DNA from: Karstenula rhodostoma CBS 690.94
Lineage: Eukaryota > Ascomycota > Dothideomycetes > Pleosporales > Didymosphaeriaceae
Reading direction: 5' to 3'
Assembly (NCBI GenBank): GCA_010093485.1
Contig: MU001501.1
Span: 451,052 to 515,051 of the forward strand
Length of the DNA stretch: 64,000 nt
Positions 55,039 through 64,000 of the stretch are shown here, one piece after another. A program made the position numbers and the translations under genes. Under the pieces are notes generated by a model. That model was given only the letters and a program-made list of their open reading frames with translations. It was not told where the DNA came from and made no database searches. How positions within the stretch are numbered: the first letter of the stretch is position 1; each line of letters starts with the position of its first letter.

Positions 55039-56957
55039 ATGGCGCCCGCCTTCACTGAGCTTCCAACCGAGATCCTCGAAGCTATATTCCTCCACCTCGA
55101 TCCCCCCTCGCTTCTCTCCGTCGCGCAGACTTGTCGCCTCGTCAAGAAGCTCACCGCAGACGCGCCTCTCATATGGCGCCACTTCTGTCAAACGCACTTC
55201 AAGACGTGGGACCCGCAGCACGACATTGGCGCCAAATTCGCCGGCCCGCTGTCCGACGTCGACTGGCGCTCTATATTCGTTCGGCGCGTGAGGATCGAGC
55301 GGGAGACGCTGAGGCTGCTGAACAAGGTGCTGGAGAGCCAGCAGGATCGCATACGGCATATCAATGAGATTGCAGACTTTGGGTACGATGTTAAAGAGGT
55401 GCTGTTGAAGGAGTGCGCGTGCGATGATGAGAAAGAGGATGTGCTGGCGAGGCGGTACTACGCGAACGCCATCTTGGAACGAGTGCAGAGAGAGCTCGCG
55501 GTGGAGGTGTGGGGGGAGCTGAACAGCGGTGTCGACGTGCCCATCGAGAAGGCATTGGCCGCATACGATGTGTTCACCCGGACGGGCGAGGATGTCGACT
55601 ACGAGACAGTCACGCGCGACCTGGATGTACTCGCACAGTGCGTCCACCAGCAATATCCCGAGTTCCCCACCATGAGCGCCCGGGCAAAGGCCTCGACATT
55701 AGCATCCTTCCTGCGCGAAAAGGGCTTCCAAGGCGTAGCCGACTCCTCGTATCGCGCGCTGCGCAACTCCTTCATCGGCCTCGTCCTCCGCTCCGAAACA
55801 CACGACTCCTTACCCCTCATATCCGTCGCCATCTACTGCGCGCTCGCCCGGCGCGTCGGCCTCGATGCGCGGCCCTGCGGCTTCCTCTTCCACGTCTACT
55901 GCCTCGTCTACGCGCCCAAAGACCACACCCTCGACGGCGCCTACAAACCCACCAGCTCCCGAGCCCTCGACTACATGTACCTGGACCCCTTCCGGTCCTC
56001 GGACGAAGTCCTCGCCAACGACCTCCAGCGCACGCTCCGCGAAATGGGCGTCCCCACCAGCCAACACGCAACCTTCCTCTCCGACAGCAACACGCGCGAC
56101 ATGGTCCTCCGCACTGCCCGCAACATCATGAACAGCGTGCAGACGATCCGCCAGACAGAGGCCGGCCTCCACGCCATCCACAGCACCTGGCACTCGGCCT
56201 ACCCGGACATGGACAACGCCTTCTACGCTACCATCTGGGCCATGCTCCTCCTCGGCGCCCACGACGATGCCGGCCCCCCCGCCCTCAGCGTCGCTACCCG
56301 CCGCAGACAGTACCTCCCCTACCTCCTCGAGCATTTCCAGACACACTACCCCTGGGACGTCTCCCTGCTGCAGCAGTACGTCATCCCCATGTTCATCAAC
56401 CAGCCCGAGGGCCAGCGTCTGCTTTCCTTTGTCGAGAGCATGCGCCGCATCGACGGGATGGCGAAGCGGCCCGTCAGGCGGGGCGCCGGGTCCTCGGAAA
56501 AAGTCGTCTTCCGCGTCGGCCAGCTGTTCCGCCACACGCGGTACCACTACGAGGGCGTCATCACGGGGTGGGACGCCGTGTGCGATGCGGGCGAGGAGTG
56601 GATCCATAACATGGGCGTCGATCGCTTGCCTGGCGGAAGGGTGCAGCCCTTCTATCATGTCTTGTGAGTTGCTTCCTTTCTTCCTTTCTTCCTTTCTTCC
56701 TTTTTTTTTTTTTTTTTTTTTTTTTTTTCATTGCCTCTTCCGCGCTCTGCAGTAACGTACCTGCTAACCTCCACCCCCACCACAGGGTCTGCGATAAATC
56801 CGTCCGCTACGTCGCCGCTGAGAACATCACGCCCTGCGCGCCGGGCACCGAGCCCTCGGCTGCGCTGCTCGGGCTCGCCGGCCGCCATTTCAAGCGCTGG
56901 GAGGCCGCGCAAGGCGCCTTTGTTAGTAATGTGCGCGATGAGTATCCTGATGACTAG
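55039..56957 (+). CDS. FBXO21-type F-box protein (F-box, SirB1-like, YccV-like)
   Basis: Predicted substrate receptor of an SCF ubiquitin ligase, 598 aa from exons 55039-56663 and 56786-56957. Residues 5-50 are the F-box (ELPTEILEAIFLHLDPPSLL, SVAQTCRLVKKL). Residues 130-370 are the transglutaminase-like SirB1 domain, with the family block GFQGVADSSYRALRNSFIGL, then PLISVAIYCALARRVGLDAR. The C-terminus (about 500-598) is the YccV/HspQ-type domain found in FBXO21: FRVGQLFRHTRYHYEGVITG, then WD, and after the intron YVAAENI. The same three-domain order marks vertebrate FBXO21. The 122-nt intron is unusual: it contains TTTCTTCC repeats and a 28-T run just after the donor. The coding part is very GC-rich, which produces long false ORFs on both strands. 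Confidence 0.92.
56671..56728 (+). repeat. TTCC repeat and 28-nt poly-T tract in FBXO21-type intron
   Basis: TTCCTTTC units from 56671 run into 28 consecutive T at 56701-56728. The tract lies between the donor and the branch site of the only intron. Confidence 0.85.
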
Positions 56958-57500
56958 ACTGGCTGCTTGCGCCGAGGGATGAGCTGGGTCGGATGGGTTT
57001 GGTTTGGATGGGATACCCGCTTCCACTTCCACATTCACTTCTTCATTTCACTTCGCTTGTACGAATCGAGAACTACTCTCCTTCCACCGTGTGCAGTAGT
57101 GAAAAGGTTCCTCCACGTGCTAGTACAAAGGCAGTACAATCAATTGCCATGCATGTGTATTGCATGAACCCCCGCACTCGGACGTTCGACCTGGCTCCTA
57201 CATGGTGTGAGTGGGGGGTATTGTATTCGAGCTGGGTATTACAAAGGTTTCCATTTCGCATCGCTTCGCTGAAAACCAAACCAAACTACGTACGGTCATG
57301 CATACGTACACCCATTCATTCCATCCATCAAGTCTACCCACACCCCCAGGCCAGAAGAAGAAAAAAACAAAGACAAGACAAGACAAGACCTAGCTAGCCA
57401 TCCATGTAGCCAAAGTAAACGCCGACAAATGCTCAGCACGCCCACAACCCTCTCTCTCTCAACACGCTTCTCGCGACCCGTTTTACCCCGCTAAGCTGAA
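56958..57500. other. Convergent intergenic region
   Basis: About 540 bp between the stop codons of the FBXO21 homologue and Pom152. It holds both 3' UTRs. A purine-rich AGACAAGACAAGACAAGACC repeat lies near 57371-57390. No gene is seen. Confidence 0.5.
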
Positions 57501-60500
57501 TCAATACTGCAACAACTTCTGCCCGCCCCGCCCCTCGACTCCCTCGACCTGCTTCGCAAACCCACACCACCGGTCCTTGATGCTGACAACCTCGTACGTC
57601 CCCTCCTCCTGCACAGGGACAAACATCTCCTTCTCGTGGCTGACCTCCGTCTTGATCTCCAACACCCTGCTCTTCTTCCCCCGCGCCGCGTTGGTACTCC
57701 GCGTGTAGGTGAATTCGAACGGCGGCGTGCCCTCAAACTGAAAGTGCAGATCCGTGTTGCCGCCCTCGTGGATGTCCACGGAGCTGACCTGCCCGCCGGA
57801 GAGCCGCACAGACGGTATGGGATGGATGTGCTTTGTCAGGTCGAGCGGCGCGAGGCAGTCCGACGCCGAGTCGCGCAGGCCCGTGATGGTGAAGGTGCCG
57901 GGGAGCTCGGCGAGGCGGCGGAACGTGGTTGCCGCGTTGGATGCCTTGCGCGTCTCGCCGTTGAACGTGTAGTACACGGTGAAGGGATTTTGGCCGGAGA
58001 GCGCGAAGCTGAGGCGCTCGCCGACGCAGAAGTCAACGCGTTCTTCGAGGGCGGTCGCGGTGGGTGCGTCGTGCACGCTGACCTGGACGCGCGGGGAGGC
58101 CGGCGAAGGCTTGAAGGTGCAGCCGCGGGCGTCGCGCACCTTGCGGATGGTGATGGAGGAGACACCGAGGTGGAGCTTGCGGTGCTCGATCTTGAGGTCG
58201 AATTTCGGGGAGCGGATGTCTCTGTGGACGCTGATCTCGGGTTTGGGGATGCCGGCTTGTTTGATTTCGACTTCGAGGTAGAAGGGGGCTTGGCCTTCGA
58301 GCGTCATGGGGATGACCTCTTCGCCGTCGGACTCGCGGCTGCAGTAGCTGTAGGTCTTGCCTGGTGTGTCGAACCGTGCTGAAGGGCGCGGGTTGATCGT
58401 TTGTTGAACAACGAGCGGCTGGAAGTTCCTCTTAGAGTGGTCGTACCGGCTGTCGGCGAGCTTGTGGAACGTGTATTCGTAGGTACCCGCATTGGCCGTG
58501 TCGGCACGGATGGTTGTCAGTCCACTCACAGCGCGAAGGTCCTTGTCGCGAGGTGCAGCAGTCTTGCCCTTGCCTTTGTACTCCTGTTTGTACGAAACCT
58601 CGAATGGAGCATTGCCTGCAGAAGAGTCAGTAAATTGCAATAGACATAATAGGGATATACCGTACCTGTCAGAGCCACTTCAAAGGAATCTTCGTCACCC
58701 TCGCACACAGCATCTTTGACGTATCTACCATTATCAAAGACAATCGAAGCAGTCTCCGGAATGCTGATCTGCGGCCGTGCGATCCAGCCAACGTTGAATG
58801 TACTGGCCTTCTCTTCGATGAAACCAGGGCAGACCGAGTCACTGACGGACCGGAGGTGGTATGTACCCTGCTGTGTGATAGAGAGGGGAGCATTCGCGCC
58901 CGAAACGTGGACCCGTTGCTTTTGGTCGGTGTCCAGGTTCTCGTACTCGACACTCCAAGGACCAACGCCAGAAAGGCGAAGAGGGAGATCCACTTTCTTG
59001 CCCTCAAGCGCCATGATCGACTGTTTGCCATCCACCAGACCAAAGTAAGCTTTGGGCCGTTCGTGTCGAACTTGTACTTTAGCTTCTTGGTTCTTGAGCG
59101 TGTCTTTGCACTCTCTGCCATCAACGATGCTGACCAGCGCAACGGTATATTCGCCGCCGTTCTTCAGCTTTGGCGTCTTGATTGTGTAGTGATTACCTTC
59201 GACAACGATCGACTGTTTATTACGTTTGCCGTTGTGCATTACTTCGTACTCCAACTTGTACGGCCCATCGCCCGTAAGTCCTACATCGAACTCAGCGTAA
59301 TCATCGATGCAGGCTTGTTTGGGTCGGTTGTTCTCGATGAAGTGAGCAGAGGCGGGAGCCCTGACTTCCTGCTGCAGCACGAGATTATGCAATGGCTGAT
59401 CGTTGTATACCGCATCGGAGATGGACTTGAACGTATACGTATAGTGGCCGGTATTTTCCGGTGCGAGATCGATGCTGCCCTTGAGCGAACCGATCTGGAT
59501 ATCGCGTGGTTGCGCCTTAGCTTTACCCTTCTGCTGCTCAATGTATTTGACAAAGAACGGCGGAGTACCGATGAAATCCATGTCGACACGTAGACCGATA
59601 GGATTTCCGGCACACTTGTCGATGATGTCTTCGCTGCTCAGTTCAAGTTCGGGCACAGGTGGGTTCTGTACGAGGCAAGAAGTCGGCTCAAGCACGTCAC
59701 CTTCGCAAAACCCGGTAGAGACAGACTTGAGCGTGTAAAGACCAGCATCCGATGCGCGAATCCTGCCAACGCCAGGCTTGATCGTTTCTTCGCTGATCAC
59801 TGCATTCGCGCTGTGGTACCCATCTGCAACGATGTCGGCTTCAGGCGTGAAGAGCCACTGGATCCTATGCGGGGTGTCGACCCGGTTCTTTCCCGTGGAT
59901 GCGTAGTTAATAGGCAAAGGCTCGCTGTGACCCTTGGCCACTCGCATGGGGTTTTGAGGGTTGCACTTATTGAAGAAGATCCTCGGGCGTTCGTGCACCT
60001 CGAAACCCTGATAGGTACCGGTGATCTTGGCTTTGGGGTGGTCTCCCTCCTCGTTTCCGACAAAGCTGACCAAGTTTCCAAGCCCGTCATGCACCTCTTC
60101 GACGGCGTATTCCCAACCACTTCCAGTTGCCAGGGTCTCGTTCAAGGGTACGGTAACCTTGTGGGAACGTGCCCAGGACACGTCTTCCTTCCCGCTCTTG
60201 ACCAAAGCTTGAGACGTATGTCTTGTCAATGGGGAAGCAAATTCGTCTGGTTGCAAGTTCTGGAATTCAGAGCCTCCGCGCGGTTGACGATCAACGGTCA
60301 AGCGGTACTTGACGTACAAAGGCGGCACGCCTTCTACTTCGAGCTCAACGTTGGAAAGATCATTCCGGCAGCGTCTGTCTCCAGTGGGCTTTACGCGGGC
60401 CTGTGGGCATTTCACAACGACTGCATTGGTGCTCCTTGGGCGCACCTCGAGCTTGGACTGATCGACGACCTTTTTGAGCAGGTAGACACCAGGCTTCTTC

Positions 60501-61409
60501 ACCGTGTATCGGAGGAGAAGCGGATCTTCAGGGTCCGTTCTCTTGGCGGCCTTGCGTGCTTTCTTCAGCAGCGCCTTGAGCTCGTTCTTCCGGATGGAGA
60601 TGGTCTCGTTCTGGTTTGTGTCGAAATCGAGGCGAACAAGGTCCAGCTCGACGGGCTCGGTCTGGTTGATGAGGATCGGGATGTCGACCGAGGTAACGGT
60701 GGAATTGAGGCAGAAGTTGAGCTTCTCGGGGTTCAAGACGGCAGACCTAGACGGTGCGTTAGCGGGGGTCGTGTCTGGCGCGCTTGTGTCGAACATACCC
60801 TTCAGGAAGAATGTTGATAATCTGCTTGCCCAGGATCAAAGAGGCATTGTGCAGAATGGGACCAGGCTTGACGCTGCGTTCGCTAATGGCCAGCTCGCTG
60901 TCGAACAGGAAGCCAGCCAGCGAGATGAACCAGGCTTGCACGGGTATCCCAATGCGGAACATGAGCATGACGTCCAGCGCGGAATGGAGGACGAAGAGCA
61001 TAAAGGACGTGGAGGTGCTCCATTGCAGCCAGGGAATGTCGAGCAGCGGAACGCCCAGCATGAAGAAGGTCATGTCCAGGCCGCACCACTTCATGCACGA
61101 CCACACCGACTCGTCCTCCTCGATGGCCAGGTTGTAGAAGTCGTACAGCTTCCATCCCCACAGCGCAATGTATATCGAGCATACGTAGAGTCGCTGTTGC
61201 GCAGGGTCGATGATGTGCGCGGGTATCCAAGGGCCCGATGATTGCGTCGCATGCGCTGCTGGTTGGGGCACGTCGGGGAGGGGCGTGTTGACGTTTGGCC
61301 GGCGCGAGGTGGACGAGGTGCTGGGGGTGTGGGCGCCTGGTGAGCGAGCTTGCTGGTGCTGGGGCGTCGACGGGAAGCCGCCTGGGCGTGGTCGTGGAGT
61401 GCCGTTCAT
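57501..61409 (-). CDS. POM152: Nucleoporin Pom152
   Basis: Integral membrane nucleoporin of 1268 aa that forms the lumenal ring of the nuclear pore. Exons are 61409-60799, 60746-58666 and 58615-57501. The pore-facing N-terminus is Pro/Ser/Arg-rich. Membrane segments follow (LYVCSIYIALWGWKLYDFYN, then TFFMLGVPLLDIPWL and SFMLFVLHSALDVMLMFRIG), ending in the family block PILHNASLILGKQIINILPE. The lumenal part is a string of Ig-like repeats, each with a motif close to G-x-G-P-(Y/W)-x-(L/V)-x-Y (for example TGDGPYKLEYEV and SGVGPWSVEYENL), about eight to nine copies. The yeast protein is of similar length (1337 aa). The ATG at 61409 is chosen; in-frame codons continue upstream to 61595 through a 12-bp repeat coding QQRD. 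Confidence 0.94.
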
Positions 61410-62130
61410 TGTGCCCGGTGGCAGCTGGTCGCGCTGCTGGTCGCGCTGCTGGTCGCGCTGCTGGCTGCTCTCATGGGACGGGGCGAGAGCTGGGCAGGTC
61501 GGCCGCGGGGAAAGGCGAGAGGGCCGGCGTTTGCGTGGGCGGGGGCGGCGCTGTTGCGTGTGCGTGTCGCTGCCTCTGTTTCTGCTGCCAAACAAAACTT
61601 GGGGCGCGTTGGAGCGCGGTCATGGCCCCGCACACCAGCCAATCACCGCTCACTGACCCCGGCTCTACCAACCTTCCCTCACCACCGACACCACCGCACT
61701 GCTCACCGTCCTCTTCACCATTCACTGCTCACTGTCCCTTTCGCCATTCACCCGCGCCTCTGTGAGCCGCTCTAGCTATTGTACGCCTCGCACAATACCG
61801 CCGTCCGCGCACAATAGCCCCGCCCGTCTTCCAATATGCTCTTCCGTTTCCCTTTCCTTCCACATCCCACAAACTACCCTCTGACTTGAGCTCGATTCAA
61901 CCTTCTGTTTGCCTTCTGCCAAGCACAATCTCAGCAAACCCTACTTCTTTTCCAGCACTTTCCACTTGATCACACAAGATCCCTCAGCCAATATAGCTTC
62001 TGAGGAGGCTTCCACCACCACCAGCACCGTCGACCACCCGGCCAAGATCCATACCAGCAGCCCAAAGAAGCCCGAGGTCACTCAGCACCAACCAGACTCC
62101 TCTCCCAACACCATCACCCCGGGAGTAGCC
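61410..62130. promoter_or_regulatory. Divergent promoter between Pom152 and UCH genes
   Basis: 720 bp between divergent ATGs. It includes three exact copies of a 12-bp GCTGGTCGCGCT unit (61424-61459) just upstream of the Pom152 start. The UCH side from about 61840 is pyrimidine-rich (CTTCCGTTTCCCTTTCCTTCC), typical of a leader, and open in frame upstream of the ATG but without an ATG there. Confidence 0.5.
61424..61459 (-). repeat. 12-bp tandem repeat upstream of Pom152 ATG
   Basis: Three identical direct copies of GCTGGTCGCGCT (plus-strand reading), coding QQRD repeats on the minus strand if an upstream non-annotated start were used. Confidence 0.85.
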
Positions 62131-63600
62131 ATGGACACCCAGGAAGATGCATCTGCCGGCCGCGCAACCCCGGCAAAGTCACCTGAGGACGGTGAGGCTC
62201 GTGGCATGTCGCCTAGCCCGAAGAAGCGATCCCTCCCTGAGTCTCCCGAGGAGTCACTCGGCAAGAAGAGCAAGCTGGAGGACGTGGAGTCTCCCGAGCC
62301 TTCTCCACGCTTCCCAAGCCCTCCCAATGTCCCAGCCACTTCGGTCGACAAGGAAACGTGGCAGGGCTACTGTGAGATTGAGTCCGACCCCGCCTACTTC
62401 TCTGTCATCCTGCGTGAGGTCGGCATCCAAGGCATCGACGTTCAGGAGCTCTACATGGTGGACCCGGAGCAGCTCTGCCTCCTGCCTCCTGTCTATGGAT
62501 TGGTCTTGCTCTTCCGCCATCGCGAGTTCGATCAGCACAAGCAAGAAGGAACCTGTCCCGACAATGTGTGGTTCGCCAATCAGATGCCCGGCCAGAACAG
62601 TTGCGCCACCCTCGCCATGATCCACACGCTCCTCAACGTGGACGACCCGGACATCGACATCGGCGAGCACATGCACCAGTTCAAGGACTTCACCAAAGAC
62701 ATGACTCCTGTTCAGCGCGGCCACACCTTCGCAAGCTGGAAGTTCGTCAAGGGCATCCACAATTCCTTCGCCAAGAAGATGGACATGCTCGAGAACGACA
62801 AGTACATCGCCGCCAAAGCCGCCAAGGCCGAGAAGAACAAGGCTGCTGGTCAGAAGAAGACTGCAGAGACGAAGAAGACTCCCAGTGTCCAGACCAAGTC
62901 GCGCTCTAGAACCGCACGACGCAACTCTGACGACAGCGATGCGAGCAACGACTCCGTCGAGGCTTTCGAAGAGAATGCCCACCACTACATCACCTTCGTG
63001 CCCGTCGACGGCCAAGTCTGGAAGCTCGACGGCATGGACAAGCAACCTACGCTCATGGGCGAATACGACGAAGACCAGGGCGAGATGTGGTTCGACGCCG
63101 TCTCCGGGCGCATCAACACGCTCATCGGCGCAGGCGACAACGACTACGGCATCTTTGCCATCACGCAGTCTCCTCTCGTGCCGCTGCGCAACCAGCTCTG
63201 TGAAGCCGACAACACCATCAAGCGCGTCGACGGCCGTCTGGACACGCTGAGCACCGACTGGAAAGAGTTCCTGGACGAGGAGTATCGCGAGCCTCCGAGC
63301 CCCAGCTTCATGGGCTCCTTCAGCGAGGAACAGCGCGCTGCGAACCCGATTCCCGACAGCATCAAGGCTGCTATCGACAAGGACGACGTACCGGAGCTTC
63401 TAGTTCGTCATAGCAAACTGGTGTCGGAGATGCAAGGGCTGGTGTCGGATTACATGGAGCAGGTGCAGGTGGTCTCGGAGCAGGATGAGCGCGCTGAGGC
63501 ACGTCGCTGGGACTACGGCCCTGCCATCCAAGCTTGGGTGGGCATGCTGGCCGAGAACGGTTTCCTCGAGGAAAACATCGGGGAGTTTGGGGGCACGTGA
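62131..63600 (+). CDS. Ubiquitin C-terminal hydrolase, UCH37/BAP1 type
   Basis: Cysteine deubiquitinase of 489 aa, intronless. The first 75 residues are Ser/Pro-rich with the basic patch SPKKRSLP. The peptidase C12 domain starts at WQGYCEIESDPAYFSVILRE. Catalytic residues fall at the family positions: Gln in NQMPGQNSCATLA, Cys158 in the same block, His285 in ENAHHYITFVPV and Asp300 in GQVWKLDGM. Between Cys and His, residues 230-275 form a Lys/Ala-rich and Ser/Arg-rich insert (KAAKAEKNKAAGQKK, then SRSRTARRNSDDSD), larger than in human UCHL5. The C-terminus is helical, ending in the RRWDYGPAIQAWVGMLAENG block that resembles the ULD tail (RRxxYxPxIxxFIxxLAE) of UCH37 and BAP1. The ATG in GCCATGG is the first in frame. 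It could act at the proteasome or on chromatin; sequence does not decide. Confidence 0.92.
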   Translation: MDTQEDASAGRATPAKSPEDGEARGMSPSPKKRSLPESPEESLGKKSKLEDVESPEPSPRFPSPPNVPATSVDKETWQGYCEIESDPAYFSVILREVGIQGIDVQELYMVDPEQLCLLPPVYGLVLLFRHREFDQHKQEGTCPDNVWFANQMPGQNSCATLAMIHTLLNVDDPDIDIGEHMHQFKDFTKDMTPVQRGHTFASWKFVKGIHNSFAKKMDMLENDKYIAAKAAKAEKNKAAGQKKTAETKKTPSVQTKSRSRTARRNSDDSDASNDSVEAFEENAHHYITFVPVDGQVWKLDGMDKQPTLMGEYDEDQGEMWFDAVSGRINTLIGAGDNDYGIFAITQSPLVPLRNQLCEADNTIKRVDGRLDTLSTDWKEFLDEEYREPPSPSFMGSFSEEQRAANPIPDSIKAAIDKDDVPELLVRHSKLVSEMQGLVSDYMEQVQVVSEQDERAEARRWDYGPAIQAWVGMLAENGFLEENIGEFGGT

Positions 63601-64000
63601 GCGCGGTGTCGGTGGGCGGTCGCGGCGATTGCAACGAATGATTGAGTAGCAGCCAAAGTAAACGGGGCCGTTGGAAGAGGGCGGAGAGTTTGCATACGTA
63701 GCTGAGACCAACAATGAAAACTTCAATAACCTCAACTTCAAGTGCCTCTTCCTCATTCCAGATGATCCTTCTAATTTGGTGAGAGTGGAAATCCGCAGTG
63801 GTCGCGCTCACCATCCCATCGGGGCAATTTGCCCCGCTCCACCACCGCCCCCCACGATCTCCACCCCAACCTCGGACATACCGGCTTTGCCTCGCGCCCA
63901 CCGAGCTTACAAACGCCCCCCCAGCGAACGTGACTCCAACCCTTGAATGGGGTGGCACAAACTCTTGTGCCGTGCCGTGCCATTCACACAACGTACCCCG
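63601..64000. other. 3' flank to window end
   Basis: Four hundred bases after the UCH stop. Nothing beyond a probable 3' UTR is supportable; ORFs on the minus strand overlap the UCH gene antisense and look like shadows. Confidence 0.5.

Noticed and set aside
55509..56609. 366-aa plus-strand ORF overlapping the FBXO21-type gene
   Set aside because: Shifted frame of a coding exon with strong third-position GC; the product is Arg/Pro-rich nonsense.
61909..62130. N-terminal extension of the UCH gene
   Set aside because: The open frame continues upstream but has no ATG; the segment begins with TTG, and the ATG at 62131 has an ideal context.
1..64000. CRISPR arrays, rRNA genes, tRNA genes and intact transposases
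   Set aside because: None seen on reading both strands; no regularly spaced repeats, 5S/18S/28S blocks, tRNA B boxes or transposase motifs were found.

Overview
This 64 kb window comes from a filamentous ascomycete. Almost all genes carry short introns (about 40-65 nt) with fungal GTATGT/GTAAGT-type donors and CTAAC/CTGAC branch points. The gene families are typical of Pezizomycotina: a CON7-type zinc finger, a HET-domain protein, a Pth11-like rhodopsin-domain receptor, a hybrid histidine kinase, a PhiA-like wall protein and several P450s. A Dothideomycete is my best guess, from overall gene character only. Exon boundaries were worked out by hand from splice motifs, reading phase and family similarity; for every spliced model listed as a CDS the summed exon length is a multiple of three.

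Layout. 0.6-2.1 kb (-): CON7-like C2H2 regulator, followed by a 4.8 kb gene-free stretch. 6.9-9.0 kb (-): cystathionine gamma-synthase. 9.3-13.0 kb (+): Utp22/Nrap, an SSU-processome protein. 13.3-14.9 kb (-): purine-cytosine permease. 17.9-19.7 kb (-): a P450, beside 20.8-23.4 kb (-): a C2H2 plus fungal-type transcription factor. 25.4-26.1 kb (-): protein-isoaspartate methyltransferase, head to head with 26.5-27.5 kb (+): augmin subunit HAUS1. 28.0-30.1 kb (+): an intronless HET-domain protein. 30.5-31.0 kb (-): a small secreted two-module peptide precursor. 33.3-34.1 kb (+): a PhiA-like secreted protein. 36.3-38.0 kb (+): an orphan nuclear-looking protein. 39.1-40.8 kb: two gene relics, a broken astacin-type metalloprotease and a fragment of an N2227/carnosine N-methyltransferase. 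40.8-42.2 kb (-): Pth11-like receptor. 43.3-46.7 kb (+): a 3-beta-HSD/ERG26-like dehydrogenase followed by a CYP7-like P450. 46.9-50.9 kb (-): GAF hybrid histidine kinase. 51.3-51.7 kb: an AT-rich element with terminal inverted repeats and a telomere-like core. 52.1-54.5 kb (+): eIF2A. 55.0-57.0 kb (+): FBXO21 homologue. 57.5-61.4 kb (-): nucleoporin Pom152. 62.1-63.6 kb (+): UCH37/BAP1-type deubiquitinase.

Housekeeping genes (ribosome biogenesis, translation, nuclear pore, ubiquitin, methionine synthesis, spindle) dominate both ends. The middle, about 28-47 kb, is accessory in character: HET, small secreted proteins, an orphan, relics, a receptor, and a dehydrogenase-P450 pair. The most interesting candidates are the two-module secreted peptide precursor at 30.5-31.0 kb and the sterol-type dehydrogenase plus CYP7-like P450 pair at 43.3-46.7 kb.
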